From assembly GCA_947071955.1 (NCBI GenBank), contig CAMTGL010000004.1:1-28276 (forward strand): a DNA stretch of 28,276 nucleotides. The letters are read 5' to 3'. Every line of letters starts with the position of its first letter. The stretch's first letter is position 1. Below, one piece after another: positions 8,610-16,850 of the stretch. The translations under genes were made by a program, and so were the position numbers. A model generated the notes under the pieces. The model saw only the letters and a list, made by a program, of their open reading frames with translations, ran no database searches and was not told where the DNA came from. The stretch is from an uncultured Plesiomonas sp. (GTDB lineage Bacteria > Pseudomonadota > Gammaproteobacteria > Enterobacterales > CAMTGL01).

Positions 8610-9788
8610 ATGAAATTAACCCGATTAACTAAATCAGCACGCTTCTTGCTGCTGGGCACAATCTCTGTTTCTGCATCTTATGCTTTTGCAGACACCACGA
8701 TCCCTGTTGCACCGAGTATTGCTGCAAAATCCTATATTTTGATGGATTACAACTCCGGAAAAATTTTGGCTGAACGTGATGCTGACATGAAAATTCTGCC
8801 AGCAAGCTTGACCAAAATGATGACCAGCTATGTTATTGGCCGTGAAATCAAAGCCGGTAAAATTTCACCGGATGATGTTGTTATCGTCAGTAAAAATGCG
8901 TGGAGTAAAAACTACCCAGACTCTTCGAAGATGTTTATCGAAGTGGGTAAGCCGGTTAAAGTTGCCGATCTAAACCGCGGTATTATTATCCAGTCCGGTA
9001 ATGATGCTTGCGTGGCCATGTCTGAACATGTTGCCGGCAGTGAAGACTCATTTGCCGACATGATGAACAAGTATGCCAAAGAGCTTGGCATGAGCAACTC
9101 ACACTTTATGAACCCGCACGGGCTGGATAACCCAGACCAGTACAGTACCGCACGCGACCTTGCTACGCTTGGTTCAGCGCTGATCCGTGATGTACCCGAT
9201 GAATACGCTATCTATAAAGAAAAATCATTCACCTACAACGGCATTACCCAGCCAAACCGCAACTCACTGTTGTGGGATAAGAGCCTCAATGTTGATGGCA
9301 TCAAAACTGGCCACACCGCAGCAGCAGGCTTTAACTTAGTCTCTTCTGCAACAGAAGGCAAAATGCGTCTGGTTGCTGCCGTGATTGGTGCATCTAGCTC
9401 ACAACAGCGTGCAGCAGAGAGTAAAAAACTGCTGACGTGGGGCTTCCGTTTCTTTGAAACCATTGAGCCACTAAAAGCCGATCGTGAATTTACCAAAGAG
9501 CGTATCTGGTTTGGCGATGCCTCAGAAGTCAGCCTTGGCGTACTGAAAAATGTCTATATCACCGTACCGCGTGGCCGTGTAAATGATCTTAAAGCCCGTT
9601 TTGAGCTGGATAAAGAGCTAAAAGCACCGATGACTCGTGGTGATGTGGTGGGCAAGATTTTCTTCCAGCTTGATGGAAAAGATGTTGATACACAGCCGCT
9701 GGTTGTATTAAATACCGTAGAAGAAGGCGGTATGTTTAGCAGACTAGCAGATTACTTTACTTTGCTGTTCCACCGTTGGTTTGGCTAA
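8610..9788 (+). CDS. dacA: D-alanyl-D-alanine carboxypeptidase, PBP5 type
   Basis: Removes the terminal D-Ala from peptidoglycan pentapeptides in the periplasm and limits cross-linking. The catalytic motifs are SLTK in LPASLTKMMTSYV, SGN in IIQSGNDACVAM, and KTG in VDGIKTGHT. A cleavable signal peptide ends near SYAFA-DTT. The C-terminal beta domain is followed by an amphipathic anchor (LADYFTLLFHRWFG) that matches the membrane-bound tail of E. coli PBP5. The frame is open to an ATG at 8589. I prefer the ATG at 8610: it gives a typical signal peptide and has GGAAGAAG upstream, though at a long 11-base spacing, whereas 8589 has no ribosome binding site. The protein has 392 residues (399 from 8589). 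Confidence 0.95.
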   Translation: MKLTRLTKSARFLLLGTISVSASYAFADTTIPVAPSIAAKSYILMDYNSGKILAERDADMKILPASLTKMMTSYVIGREIKAGKISPDDVVIVSKNAWSKNYPDSSKMFIEVGKPVKVADLNRGIIIQSGNDACVAMSEHVAGSEDSFADMMNKYAKELGMSNSHFMNPHGLDNPDQYSTARDLATLGSALIRDVPDEYAIYKEKSFTYNGITQPNRNSLLWDKSLNVDGIKTGHTAAAGFNLVSSATEGKMRLVAAVIGASSSQQRAAESKKLLTWGFRFFETIEPLKADREFTKERIWFGDASEVSLGVLKNVYITVPRGRVNDLKARFELDKELKAPMTRGDVVGKIFFQLDGKDVDTQPLVVLNTVEEGGMFSRLADYFTLLFHRWFG

Positions 9789-9811
9789 TTTCGCCCCCAT
9801 ATAGTCTGTAT

Positions 9812-9829
9812 AGAGAAACCGATTTCTCT
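9812..9829. repeat. inverted repeat around CCGA after dacA
   Basis: AGAGAAA and TTTCTCT flank CCGA, 24 bases after the dacA stop codon. The site shares the 11-mer AAACCGATTTC with two places upstream of gpt (23429-23439, and 23528-23538 in reverse). It could be a protein-binding palindrome or a weak hairpin with a CCGA tetraloop. No T-run follows. Confidence 0.5.
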
Positions 9830-9898
9830 GCTGACGATATAGCCTGACACTGCAACACACCGGCAGGTGGTTTATATCAGCGCGATCTACTATCAAGG

Positions 9899-9930
9899 AT
9901 GATCCCAGTGAATACTGGGGTCATTTTTTT
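9899..9930 (+). terminator. intrinsic terminator of the mrdA-rodA-rlpA-dacA block
   Basis: A 10-bp stem (ATGATCCCAG at 9899-9908 against CTGGGGTCAT at 9915-9924, with one G-U pair) and a 6-base loop are followed by seven Ts at 9924-9930. It lies 110 bases after dacA and 34 bases before ybeD, so it separates the two transcripts or acts as an attenuator for ybeD. Confidence 0.88.
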
Positions 9931-9964
9931 ATTCTGCGTTACCCTCCAGACTGGAGCACTGACT

Positions 9965-10231
9965 ATGCAAAAAACAAAACTTAACGAATTGCTCGAATTC
10001 CCGTGTTCTTTTACCTATAAAGTCATGGGGTTAGCTCAACCTGAGCTGGTTGACAAAGTCGTTACCGTTATACAAAAACATGCGCCGGGTGATTACACCC
10101 CTGCGGTAAAACCAAGCAGCAAAGGCACTTACCACTCAGTGTCAGTGACCATTACTGCAACCCATATTGATCAAGTTGAAACCCTGTATGAAGAGCTGGG
10201 TGCTATCGATATCGTGCGTATGGTACTGTAA
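9965..10231 (+). CDS. ybeD: DUF493 family protein YbeD
   Basis: Small conserved protein of unknown biochemical role with an ACT-like ferredoxin fold. It is found next to lipB in many gammaproteobacteria and is sometimes proposed to regulate lipoate metabolism. The protein has 88 residues (E. coli 87): KTKLNELLEFPCSFTYKVMG, the HAPGDYTPAVKPSSKGTYHSVSV core and VETLYEELGAIDIVRMVL. The frame extends back to 9899, but that start would lie in the terminator stem; the ATG at 9965 has GGAG eight bases upstream (9953-9956) and aligns with E. coli. Whether it has its own promoter between the terminator and the start is not clear. Confidence 0.94.
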   Translation: MQKTKLNELLEFPCSFTYKVMGLAQPELVDKVVTVIQKHAPGDYTPAVKPSSKGTYHSVSVTITATHIDQVETLYEELGAIDIVRMVL

Positions 10232-10240
10232 TTTTGATAT

Positions 10241-10267
10241 CCTGTTCGGGCAACAGCACCGAACAGG
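10241..10267 (+). repeat. perfect 9-bp hairpin after ybeD
   Basis: CCTGTTCGG at 10241-10249 pairs with CCGAACAGG at 10259-10267 around a 9-base loop, ten bases after the ybeD stop. No T-run follows, so it may be a Rho-dependent end or an RNA-stabilising stem rather than a standard terminator. Confidence 0.6.
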
Positions 10268-10276
10268 GCGTAAAAT

Positions 10277-10328
10277 CGTGTTCTGTGCCGCTAAACTATG
10301 CTGCCAAACAGTATCAGCACAGAACATG
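10277..10328 (+). repeat. long inverted repeat between ybeD and lipB
   Basis: TGTTCTGTGC at 10279-10288 pairs perfectly with GCACAGAACA at 10317-10326, and the stem extends two more pairs outward (one G-U). A second, shorter stem (ATGCTG/CAGTAT) can form inside the 28-base loop, giving a 52-nt stem-loop. Its role is unknown. Confidence 0.55.
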
Positions 10329-10418
10329 TCTCTTCTGCTCATTCACACCAACCCATGCAAGGCTGCCATTATCGTACGATAGCCACTAATTTCAGGTTCC
10401 GGTTGTGAAACAAGTCCG

Positions 10419-10424
10419 TATAAT
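10419..10424 (+). promoter_or_regulatory. candidate lipB promoter, consensus -10 box
   Basis: A perfect TATAAT hexamer lies 22 bases before the first lipB start candidate. No good -35 is seen at 16-18 bp spacing (GTTCCG at 10396-10401 is poor). Transcription would begin near 10431, leaving a short leader for lipB-lipA. Confidence 0.5.
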
Positions 10425-10445
10425 GAGCGTAATGTTCACAACTGC

Positions 10446-11159
10446 ATGGTGATGCTTTTGCAACATCAAACCTTAATTGTTCGCCAGCTCGGGCAACAAG
10501 ATTACGAACCCATCTGGCGTGCTATGCATGCATTTACCGATCAGCGTACATCAGATACTGCCGATGAAATCTGGTTGGTTGAGCATAATCCGGTCTTTAC
10601 ACAAGGTCAGGCCGGAAAAGCTGAACACTTACTGGCATGCGGTGATATTCCGGTTGTACAGTCAGACAGGGGTGGTCAGGTTACTTATCACGGCCCCGGT
10701 CAGGTCGTCATGTATGTACTGATTGATTTGCGCCGCAGCAAGCTCGGTGTTCGTGAACTGGTCAGCCATATCGAAAATTGTGTGATTAACTCACTGGCAC
10801 ATTTTTCCATCACTGCACACGCACGCGCTGATGCGCCCGGTGTGTATATTGCCGCTCAGCACGCCAATGCAGAGCCAAATACGGCACATATCCCTGAAAA
10901 GAAAATTTGCTCTCTCGGGCTACGTATCCGCAGAGGCAGTTCATTCCACGGATTGGCACTGAATGTTAATATGGATTTATCCCCCTTCACCCGAATTAAC
11001 CCCTGCGGTTATGTTGGCATGCAAATGACTCAGACAGCAGATCTGGGCGGCCCGACAAACGTTGCAGAGGTAGAGTCAGTTCTGGTGCGGGAATTCATTA
11101 CTTTGCTCGGCTATCACAACGTTGAGCACTCTTCTTGGAAATCACTGACCCATGAGTAA
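10446..11159 (+). CDS. lipB: octanoyl-(acyl carrier protein):protein octanoyltransferase LipB
   Basis: Moves the octanoyl group from acyl carrier protein to lipoyl domains of enzymes such as pyruvate dehydrogenase, the first step of lipoate synthesis. Family blocks are DEIWLVEHNPVFTQGQAGK, QSDRGGQVTYHGPGQ, EKKICSLGLRIRRG with the catalytic lysine K153, SFHGLALNVNMDLSPF, and RINPCGY with the acyl-accepting cysteine C187. About 14 extra residues (starting near A136, AAQHANAEPNTAHIP) are inserted between GVY and EKKICSLG compared with E. coli. The start is uncertain: ATG 10446 has no ribosome binding site, ATG 10452 is possible, and TTG 10458 aligns with the E. coli start and has GGTGA five bases upstream. 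The last eight bases overlap lipA. Confidence 0.95.
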   Translation: MVMLLQHQTLIVRQLGQQDYEPIWRAMHAFTDQRTSDTADEIWLVEHNPVFTQGQAGKAEHLLACGDIPVVQSDRGGQVTYHGPGQVVMYVLIDLRRSKLGVRELVSHIENCVINSLAHFSITAHARADAPGVYIAAQHANAEPNTAHIPEKKICSLGLRIRRGSSFHGLALNVNMDLSPFTRINPCGYVGMQMTQTADLGGPTNVAEVESVLVREFITLLGYHNVEHSSWKSLTHE

Positions 11160-12117
11160 ACCCATTCAAATTGAGCGCGGCGTAAAATACCGTGATGCCG
11201 ATAAAATGGCGTTGATTCCGGTAAAAAATGTTGCCGTTGAACAACCTGCTGTACTGCGTAAACCTGAGTGGATGAAGATCAAACTGCCTGCTGACTCTTC
11301 ACGCATTCAAGAAATTAAATCTGCGATGCGCAAAAATGGTCTGCACTCGGTCTGTGAAGAGGCCTCGTGCCCAAATCTGGCCGAATGCTTTAACCACGGT
11401 ACAGCAACCTTTATGATCCTTGGTGCTATCTGCACTCGCCGCTGCCCGTTTTGTGATGTTGGCCATGGTCGTCCGCTGCCGGTCGATACCGAAGAAGCCG
11501 CCAAACTTGGCCGCACTATCCGCGATATGAAACTCAAGTATGTGGTAGTAACGTCAGTGGATCGTGATGATCTGCGTGATGGCGGCGCACAGCACTTTGC
11601 CGATTGTATCAGTGCCATTCGTGCCGAAAGCCCAGCAATCCGTATCGAAACGCTGGTTCCTGACTTCCGTGGTCGTATGGATCGTGCGCTGGAGATCCTA
11701 ACAGCCACCCCGCCGGATGTTTTCAACCACAATCTAGAAAACGTACCGCGTTTATATCGTCAGATCCGCCCGGGAGCAGATTATCAGTGGTCGCTCACGC
11801 TATTAAAGCGCTTTAAAGAGGCGCACCCTGATATTCCAACCAAATCAGGTTTAATGATGGGCCTTGGTGAGACCAATGAAGAGATTTTGCAGGTAATGCA
11901 AGATTTACGTGATCACGGTGTCACCATGCTAACACTGGGGCAATACCTGCAACCGAGCCGTCACCACTTGCCGGTACAGCGTTATGTTAGCCCTGCGGAA
12001 TTTGATGAGTTTAAAACTCAAGCTATGGCAATGGGCTTTACCCATGCAGCCTGCGGCCCGTTTGTTCGCTCATCGTATCATGCTGATTTACAAGCTAAAG
12101 GTGAAGAGATCCGCTAA
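11152..12117 (+). CDS. lipA: lipoyl synthase LipA
   Basis: Radical-SAM enzyme that inserts two sulfur atoms into the octanoyl chain to make lipoyl cofactor. The protein has 321 residues, the same as in E. coli. Both iron-sulfur motifs are intact: C68-x4-C73-x5-C79 for the auxiliary cluster that donates sulfur, and C94-x3-C98-x2-C101 for the SAM cluster. ETLVPDFRGR, NHNLENVPRLYR, GLGETNEEI and the C-terminal FVRSSYHAD with the cluster-ligating serine are also present. The start ATG sits within the last codons of lipB (ATGAGTAA overlap), so translation is coupled. A strong terminator follows. Confidence 0.98.
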   Translation: MSKPIQIERGVKYRDADKMALIPVKNVAVEQPAVLRKPEWMKIKLPADSSRIQEIKSAMRKNGLHSVCEEASCPNLAECFNHGTATFMILGAICTRRCPFCDVGHGRPLPVDTEEAAKLGRTIRDMKLKYVVVTSVDRDDLRDGGAQHFADCISAIRAESPAIRIETLVPDFRGRMDRALEILTATPPDVFNHNLENVPRLYRQIRPGADYQWSLTLLKRFKEAHPDIPTKSGLMMGLGETNEEILQVMQDLRDHGVTMLTLGQYLQPSRHHLPVQRYVSPAEFDEFKTQAMAMGFTHAACGPFVRSSYHADLQAKGEEIR

Positions 12118-12140
12118 TCTCATCCTTAGCTACACGGTTC

Positions 12141-12170
12141 AAAACCGCCATCTCGTTCGATGGCGGTTTT
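12141..12170. terminator. bidirectional intrinsic terminator between lipA and the efflux operon
   Basis: A perfect 12-bp stem (AAAACCGCCATC at 12141-12152, complement at 12159-12170) has a 6-base loop, with Ts on the 3' side in both directions. It ends lipA on the plus strand and the convergent outer-membrane channel gene on the minus strand. Confidence 0.92.
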
Positions 12171-12183
12171 AACACCTAGCCAG

Positions 12184-13575
12184 CTATCGCGTCTTTCCGC
12201 TGACTGTTAGACGATTAGCCTCTGCCACCCAACTACCACCCATTGCTGCATACACATTAACAATGGCCTGTATCGCCTGCCCTTGCACCTGCACCTGATT
12301 TAATTCGGTGCTAAACAGACTTTGCTGGGCATCTAGCACTTCCAGATACGGGGTGTTCCCGCTTTCGTAACTTAAGTTGGCCAATTTGGTATAGCTGCGC
12401 AATGAAGCAACTTGCTGCTGTAAGGTATCTTGCTGCGCTTTCAATTTCACCACTGCCGACAGCGCATTATTTGCATCAGCAAAACCTGCTTGAATGGTTT
12501 TTTGATATTGCGCCAACAACTGTTTCTCTCGGGCTGAGGCCTGATTCACTTTCCCTTCAATGCCGCCAGCACTAAAAATAGGGCCACTTAAATCAGCACC
12601 AAGGCTCCAAAATGCGGCTGGACCAGTAAGCAAGTCACTGAGCGCCATGCTTAAACTGCCCAATACGCCAGTTAGCGAAATAGTCGGGAAATAGGCAAGG
12701 CGGGCGGCAGCTAAATTAGCCTGTGCCGCCACCAAATCCTGCTCTGCCGCGCGGATATCTGGCCGTTGCTGCAATATATCAGACGGCAACCCTGCCGGAA
12801 TGTCTGGCAATGTCAGCTGGTCGAGTGTTTTTCCGCGTGCAATAGATTGCGGGTTTTTCCCAAGTAAAATGGATAACGCATTCTCTTGCTGGCTGATTAA
12901 ATCCTGTAACCGTGGCACGGCACTTTGCGCCTGATAGTACTGTGATTGCGCCTGATTTAGCTGTAATAGCGTGATAACCCCAGCCTGATACTGCAAATTA
13001 AAGATCCGCAGTGACTCTTTTTGCGTGCTTGCCGTGTTTTGTGCAATATCGAGTTGTTTATCCAGACTACGCAGCTGGATATAACTGTTGGCAACCTGAA
13101 TAACTAAAGAGAGCAGCACTGATTGGCGCGCCTGCTCAGCACTCAATACATTCGCTTTACTCGCTTCAGTGGCCGCCCGCAGTTGTCCGAACAGGTCTAG
13201 TTGCCAGCTAGCTGTGATACCCAATTGGTAGCTGGGCGAATAGGTTTCTAATCGCCGCTGTTTCCCTGCATTCGCGCCATAACCTAATTGGGGATAGAGA
13301 TCAGAGCGGGTCTCTTGCAATACTCCGGCAGCCTCTTCAATACGTTGAGTGGCAATAACCAGATCCAAGTTTTCACGCAAAGCACTTTCAATTAATGAGG
13401 TCAGCACGGGGTCATTAAACTGCTTCCACCAACTTAGCTGCACTTGCTGGCGCGCTTGTTCGGGTGGAACTCGCCAACCGGCTGGCGTATTGATATCCGG
13501 TTTCTGATAGCTAAACGGGGTGATACACCCGCTTAACAGCAAGGAAATAGTCACGTTCAACAGTAAACGCTTCAT
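12184..13575 (-). CDS. RND efflux outer-membrane channel lipoprotein, NodT/OprM family
   Basis: Outer-membrane factor that forms the exit duct of a tripartite drug-efflux system. The 463-residue precursor has a lipoprotein signal ending LLLSGC (Cys17). Two OEP repeats follow, with the family features WWKQFNDPVLTSLI, ALRENLDLVIATQRIEEA, SWQLDLFGQLRAATEAS, a mid-protein LPSDILQQRPDIRAAEQDLVAAQANLAAARLAYFPTI stretch (read as separate blocks), and LSYESGNTPYLEVLDAQQSLF near the end. Its ATG overlaps the stop of the pump gene by four bases (13572-13575), so it is translationally coupled and last in the operon. The gene name in this species is unknown; OprM, OqxB-linked and EefC-type channels are all similar. 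Confidence 0.93.
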   Translation of the reverse strand: MKRLLLNVTISLLLSGCITPFSYQKPDINTPAGWRVPPEQARQQVQLSWWKQFNDPVLTSLIESALRENLDLVIATQRIEEAAGVLQETRSDLYPQLGYGANAGKQRRLETYSPSYQLGITASWQLDLFGQLRAATEASKANVLSAEQARQSVLLSLVIQVANSYIQLRSLDKQLDIAQNTASTQKESLRIFNLQYQAGVITLLQLNQAQSQYYQAQSAVPRLQDLISQQENALSILLGKNPQSIARGKTLDQLTLPDIPAGLPSDILQQRPDIRAAEQDLVAAQANLAAARLAYFPTISLTGVLGSLSMALSDLLTGPAAFWSLGADLSGPIFSAGGIEGKVNQASAREKQLLAQYQKTIQAGFADANNALSAVVKLKAQQDTLQQQVASLRSYTKLANLSYESGNTPYLEVLDAQQSLFSTELNQVQVQGQAIQAIVNVYAAMGGSWVAEANRLTVSGKTR

Positions 13576-16500
13576 GATTTTTCCTTATCAGTATCCGAAG
13601 AGGTTTGAGATAGGGTTGTGGTTGCGGCTGCATCGGCATCAGCCTGCTGATTCGGGTTCGAAAGATCCGGCTGTTGCTCTGCATCCTGCCGATTAGTCTC
13701 TTGTTTTTTGCTCTGTTTAGGCTTGGCTAACCGCTCAAACAGCACATAGAACAGCGGGACATAAAACAGTGCCAACGTGGTTGCCCCTATCATGCCGCCG
13801 ACAATACCCGTACCGATAGAGTGGCGCGAGTTTGCCCCCGCACCGCTCGCCAGCATAAGTGGCAATGTACCGAGGATAAAGGCCAGTGATGTCATCACAA
13901 TCGGCCGCAAGCGCAGTTCACCCGCTTCAATAGCTGACTCCAGTAAATTACGCCCTTTGCGATGGTGCAACTCAACGGCGAACTCAATAATCAATACCGC
14001 ATTTTTTGCCGCCAACCCAATCAATACCAGCAAACCTATCTGGAAATAGACATCATTCTCAAGGCCACGCAGCAAGGTAAATAGCAGCGAGCCAACCAGA
14101 CCGAAAGGCACGGCCGTGAGTACGGCGCAAGGCAGTGTCCATGACTCAAACTGAGCCGCAAGGATCAGAAAAACAATCACCAAACCCAGTGCAAACGCAA
14201 CCGTTGAGGTGCTGCCCGCCTGCTTCTCTTCGTATGCCTGACCTGACCATGCAAAACTGTACCCCGGCGGTAACACCTCTTTTGCGATATCTTCCATCAC
14301 AGAGATGGCCTGCCCTGAGCTATAACCCTGTGCTGCAGAGCCATTGACCTGTGCGGAAGGAAAACCGTTAAAGTGCGGTACTAAGTCGGGGCCTGCGCCG
14401 TATCGGGTGTCCATCACCGCAGAGAGCGGGATCATATTCCCCTGATTATTGCGGGTGTATAACTTGCCAAGCCAGACTGGATCATCGCGATAACGCGCCT
14501 CAGCTTGCAAAACCACGTTCCACACGCGACTCAAATCAAAATACTGGCTGACCGAAGATGAAGCTAAAAATGTTTGTAATGTGCCATAAGCATCTTGAAT
14601 CGGCACGCCCAGTAGCATGGCTTTATCACGGCTAATTTCGGCTTTCAGTTGGGTGCTCGAGGCGTTAAATGTTGATGAAAGCCCAGTTAAAGTTGGGTTC
14701 TGACGCGCCTTGGCTAAAAACTGATTTGTCACCTGTTGTAATTCAGCCAGTGAACCATTACTTAAATCCTGTATCCAGAACTGAAAACCACCGGTAGTCC
14801 CTAAACCCGGAATTGCCGGAGGGGAGATTGGTAAAATAAATGCCCCCTGAATCCCTTTAGTTTGCTTGGCTATATCCTGCAAAATGGCTTCGGCTGATTG
14901 CGAAGCCTCAGAGCGATCACCGAATGATTTGAGTGTCACAAAGAAAGTGGCGGTATTGGTTTTAAAGGAGCTGTCTAGCAGGTTAAAACCGGTAATAGCG
15001 GTACGAGTCTCCACATTTGGGTTAGCTGCAAATATGGCATCAAGCTGATCGGTGATCTCTTGTGTCCGGCGAATACTGGCGGCATCAGGTAAAATAACCC
15101 CTGCCAACACATAACCCTGATCCTCTTGCGGCACAAAGCTTGAGGGTAAACTGCGGAACATCATGACAATGCAACCAATCATCACCGCCATGAGTACCAG
15201 TGCCAGTGTCGAGCGTTGAATGGTTAAGCGTACACCTTGCCCGTAACGGGTGGTCAGTGCGGCAAACTGGCGGTTAAACCAGCCGAAAAAACCACGACTG
15301 GCACTGTGGCCCGGTTTAAGAAAAATACCGCACAGTGCAGGGGTTAACGTCAGTGCCACAAACCCCGACAAGACCACCGAAATCACGATTGTCACAGCAA
15401 ACTGCTTATACAGCTGCCCAGTTGTACCGCTTAAAAAGGCAGCAGGGATAAAGACAGAAGAGAGTACTAAAACCACCGAAACCAACGCCGTAGAGATCTC
15501 GGCCATCGCCTCAAGCGAGGCTTCTTTCGCCGAGAGAAGTTTCTCATGCATTAAACGTTCGACGTTTTCAACCACCACGATAGCATCATCGACCACCAAG
15601 CCTATCGCAAGGATCATACCGAACAGTGTCAGTAGGTTGATGGAGAACCCCAGAGCCAGCATACCGACGAATGTTCCTATCAGGGCAACAAACACGGCAA
15701 CAATTGCGATCATTGTGGCGCGAATACTCTGCAAAAACAGATAGACCACGGCAATCACTAGAATGATGGCTTCAACCAGTGTATGCAGCACATCTTCAAT
15801 CGATATCCGCACAAAGTCTGTGGTATCAAGGGTGATTTTATAATCCAATCCGCTAGGGAAAGTGCTTTTGAGGTTTTTCAGTGTTGCCGAGACATTGTTC
15901 GATACATCAAGCGCGTTCGCCCCCGGAGCCAGATACACGGCAATAAAAGTGGCCGGCGTTTGGTTCATCGCGGTATTCACGATGTACTGTTTTAGCCCAA
16001 GCTCTGCTCGTGCGACATCTTGTAAACGAACCAGTGCAGCGCCGCTATTATCCGCCCGTAAAATAATGCTTTCATACTGTTCAGGCTTCACATACGGATT
16101 TTGTGTTACCAGCGGATAGGTCAGTTGAGTTGAGGCTTGATTCGGTGCCTGCCCTATTTGACCGGCACTGAACAATTTATTCTGGTTGGAAACGGCCTGC
16201 TGAATATCAGATGTAGTAACACCAAGGCTGGCCATTTTTTCAGGGTTCAGCCAGATTCGCATGGCCTGATCTGCGGCCCCTAATACCGAGGCTTGCCCTG
16301 CACCCGGTATGCGTTTGATAGCATCAAGCACATAAACGTTAGCATAGTTTGCAATGTAGTTAGCATCATAGCGGTTTTCAGGAGAGTACACGCCGACCAA
16401 CATTAGAATGCTGGAGGTTCGCTTTTGCACTTGCACACCGTTTTGCTGCACAGTTTGTGGCAGTTGTGGCAACGCTAAACTTACCCGATTTTGTACCTGC

Positions 16501-16817
16501 ACCTGTGCAATATCAGGGTCGGTATCGAGTGAAAAATAGACGCTAATGGTCATCTGCCCATTCGAGGAGCTGCTCGATGTCATATACAACATGTTATCGA
16601 CACCGTTAATCTGCGCCTCAATCGGCCCCGCTACGGATTGCGACAACGTCTGGGCATCTGCCCCCGGATAGACGGCAGTCACCTGCACTTGTACCGGAGT
16701 CATGGTCGGATACTGCTCTATCGGCAGATTTAATGCCGCTATGCTACCCACCAGCACCACAATCAGTGATAACACGCTGGCAAAAATGGGCCGTTCAATA
16801 AAGACTCGAGAGAACAT
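13572..16817 (-). CDS. HAE1-family RND multidrug efflux pump, inner-membrane subunit
   Basis: Proton-driven inner-membrane transporter that takes drugs or other hydrophobic compounds from the periplasm and inner membrane. The 1081-residue protein starts with FIERPIFASVLSLIVVLVG (first membrane helix). It has the proton-relay aspartates D410 and D411 in LAIGLVVDDAIVVVENVER, a lysine in GLAAKNAVLIIEFAVELHHRKG, and the LRLRPIVMTSLAFILGTLPL block near helix 11. The layout fits the 12-helix, two-large-loop AcrB/MexF fold. The C-terminus carries about 45 extra hydrophilic residues rich in Gln, Asp, Asn and Ser, longer than in AcrB (1049). The ribosome binding site GAGGTG is eight bases before the ATG. 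The substrates cannot be told from the sequence. Of named pumps it resembles the MexF/OqxB/CmeB group by eye. Confidence 0.96.
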   Translation of the reverse strand: MFSRVFIERPIFASVLSLIVVLVGSIAALNLPIEQYPTMTPVQVQVTAVYPGADAQTLSQSVAGPIEAQINGVDNMLYMTSSSSSNGQMTISVYFSLDTDPDIAQVQVQNRVSLALPQLPQTVQQNGVQVQKRTSSILMLVGVYSPENRYDANYIANYANVYVLDAIKRIPGAGQASVLGAADQAMRIWLNPEKMASLGVTTSDIQQAVSNQNKLFSAGQIGQAPNQASTQLTYPLVTQNPYVKPEQYESIILRADNSGAALVRLQDVARAELGLKQYIVNTAMNQTPATFIAVYLAPGANALDVSNNVSATLKNLKSTFPSGLDYKITLDTTDFVRISIEDVLHTLVEAIILVIAVVYLFLQSIRATMIAIVAVFVALIGTFVGMLALGFSINLLTLFGMILAIGLVVDDAIVVVENVERLMHEKLLSAKEASLEAMAEISTALVSVVLVLSSVFIPAAFLSGTTGQLYKQFAVTIVISVVLSGFVALTLTPALCGIFLKPGHSASRGFFGWFNRQFAALTTRYGQGVRLTIQRSTLALVLMAVMIGCIVMMFRSLPSSFVPQEDQGYVLAGVILPDAASIRRTQEITDQLDAIFAANPNVETRTAITGFNLLDSSFKTNTATFFVTLKSFGDRSEASQSAEAILQDIAKQTKGIQGAFILPISPPAIPGLGTTGGFQFWIQDLSNGSLAELQQVTNQFLAKARQNPTLTGLSSTFNASSTQLKAEISRDKAMLLGVPIQDAYGTLQTFLASSSVSQYFDLSRVWNVVLQAEARYRDDPVWLGKLYTRNNQGNMIPLSAVMDTRYGAGPDLVPHFNGFPSAQVNGSAAQGYSSGQAISVMEDIAKEVLPPGYSFAWSGQAYEEKQAGSTSTVAFALGLVIVFLILAAQFESWTLPCAVLTAVPFGLVGSLLFTLLRGLENDVYFQIGLLVLIGLAAKNAVLIIEFAVELHHRKGRNLLESAIEAGELRLRPIVMTSLAFILGTLPLMLASGAGANSRHSIGTGIVGGMIGATTLALFYVPLFYVLFERLAKPKQSKKQETNRQDAEQQPDLSNPNQQADADAAATTTLSQTSSDTDKEKS

Positions 16818-16850
16818 GGCTACACCTCAAAAGAGCTGCTTTAACCGGGC

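Noticed and set aside
15250..15744. 164-codon plus-strand frame inside the RND pump gene
   Set aside because: Antisense shadow of a clear coding gene; composition mirrors the pump codons.
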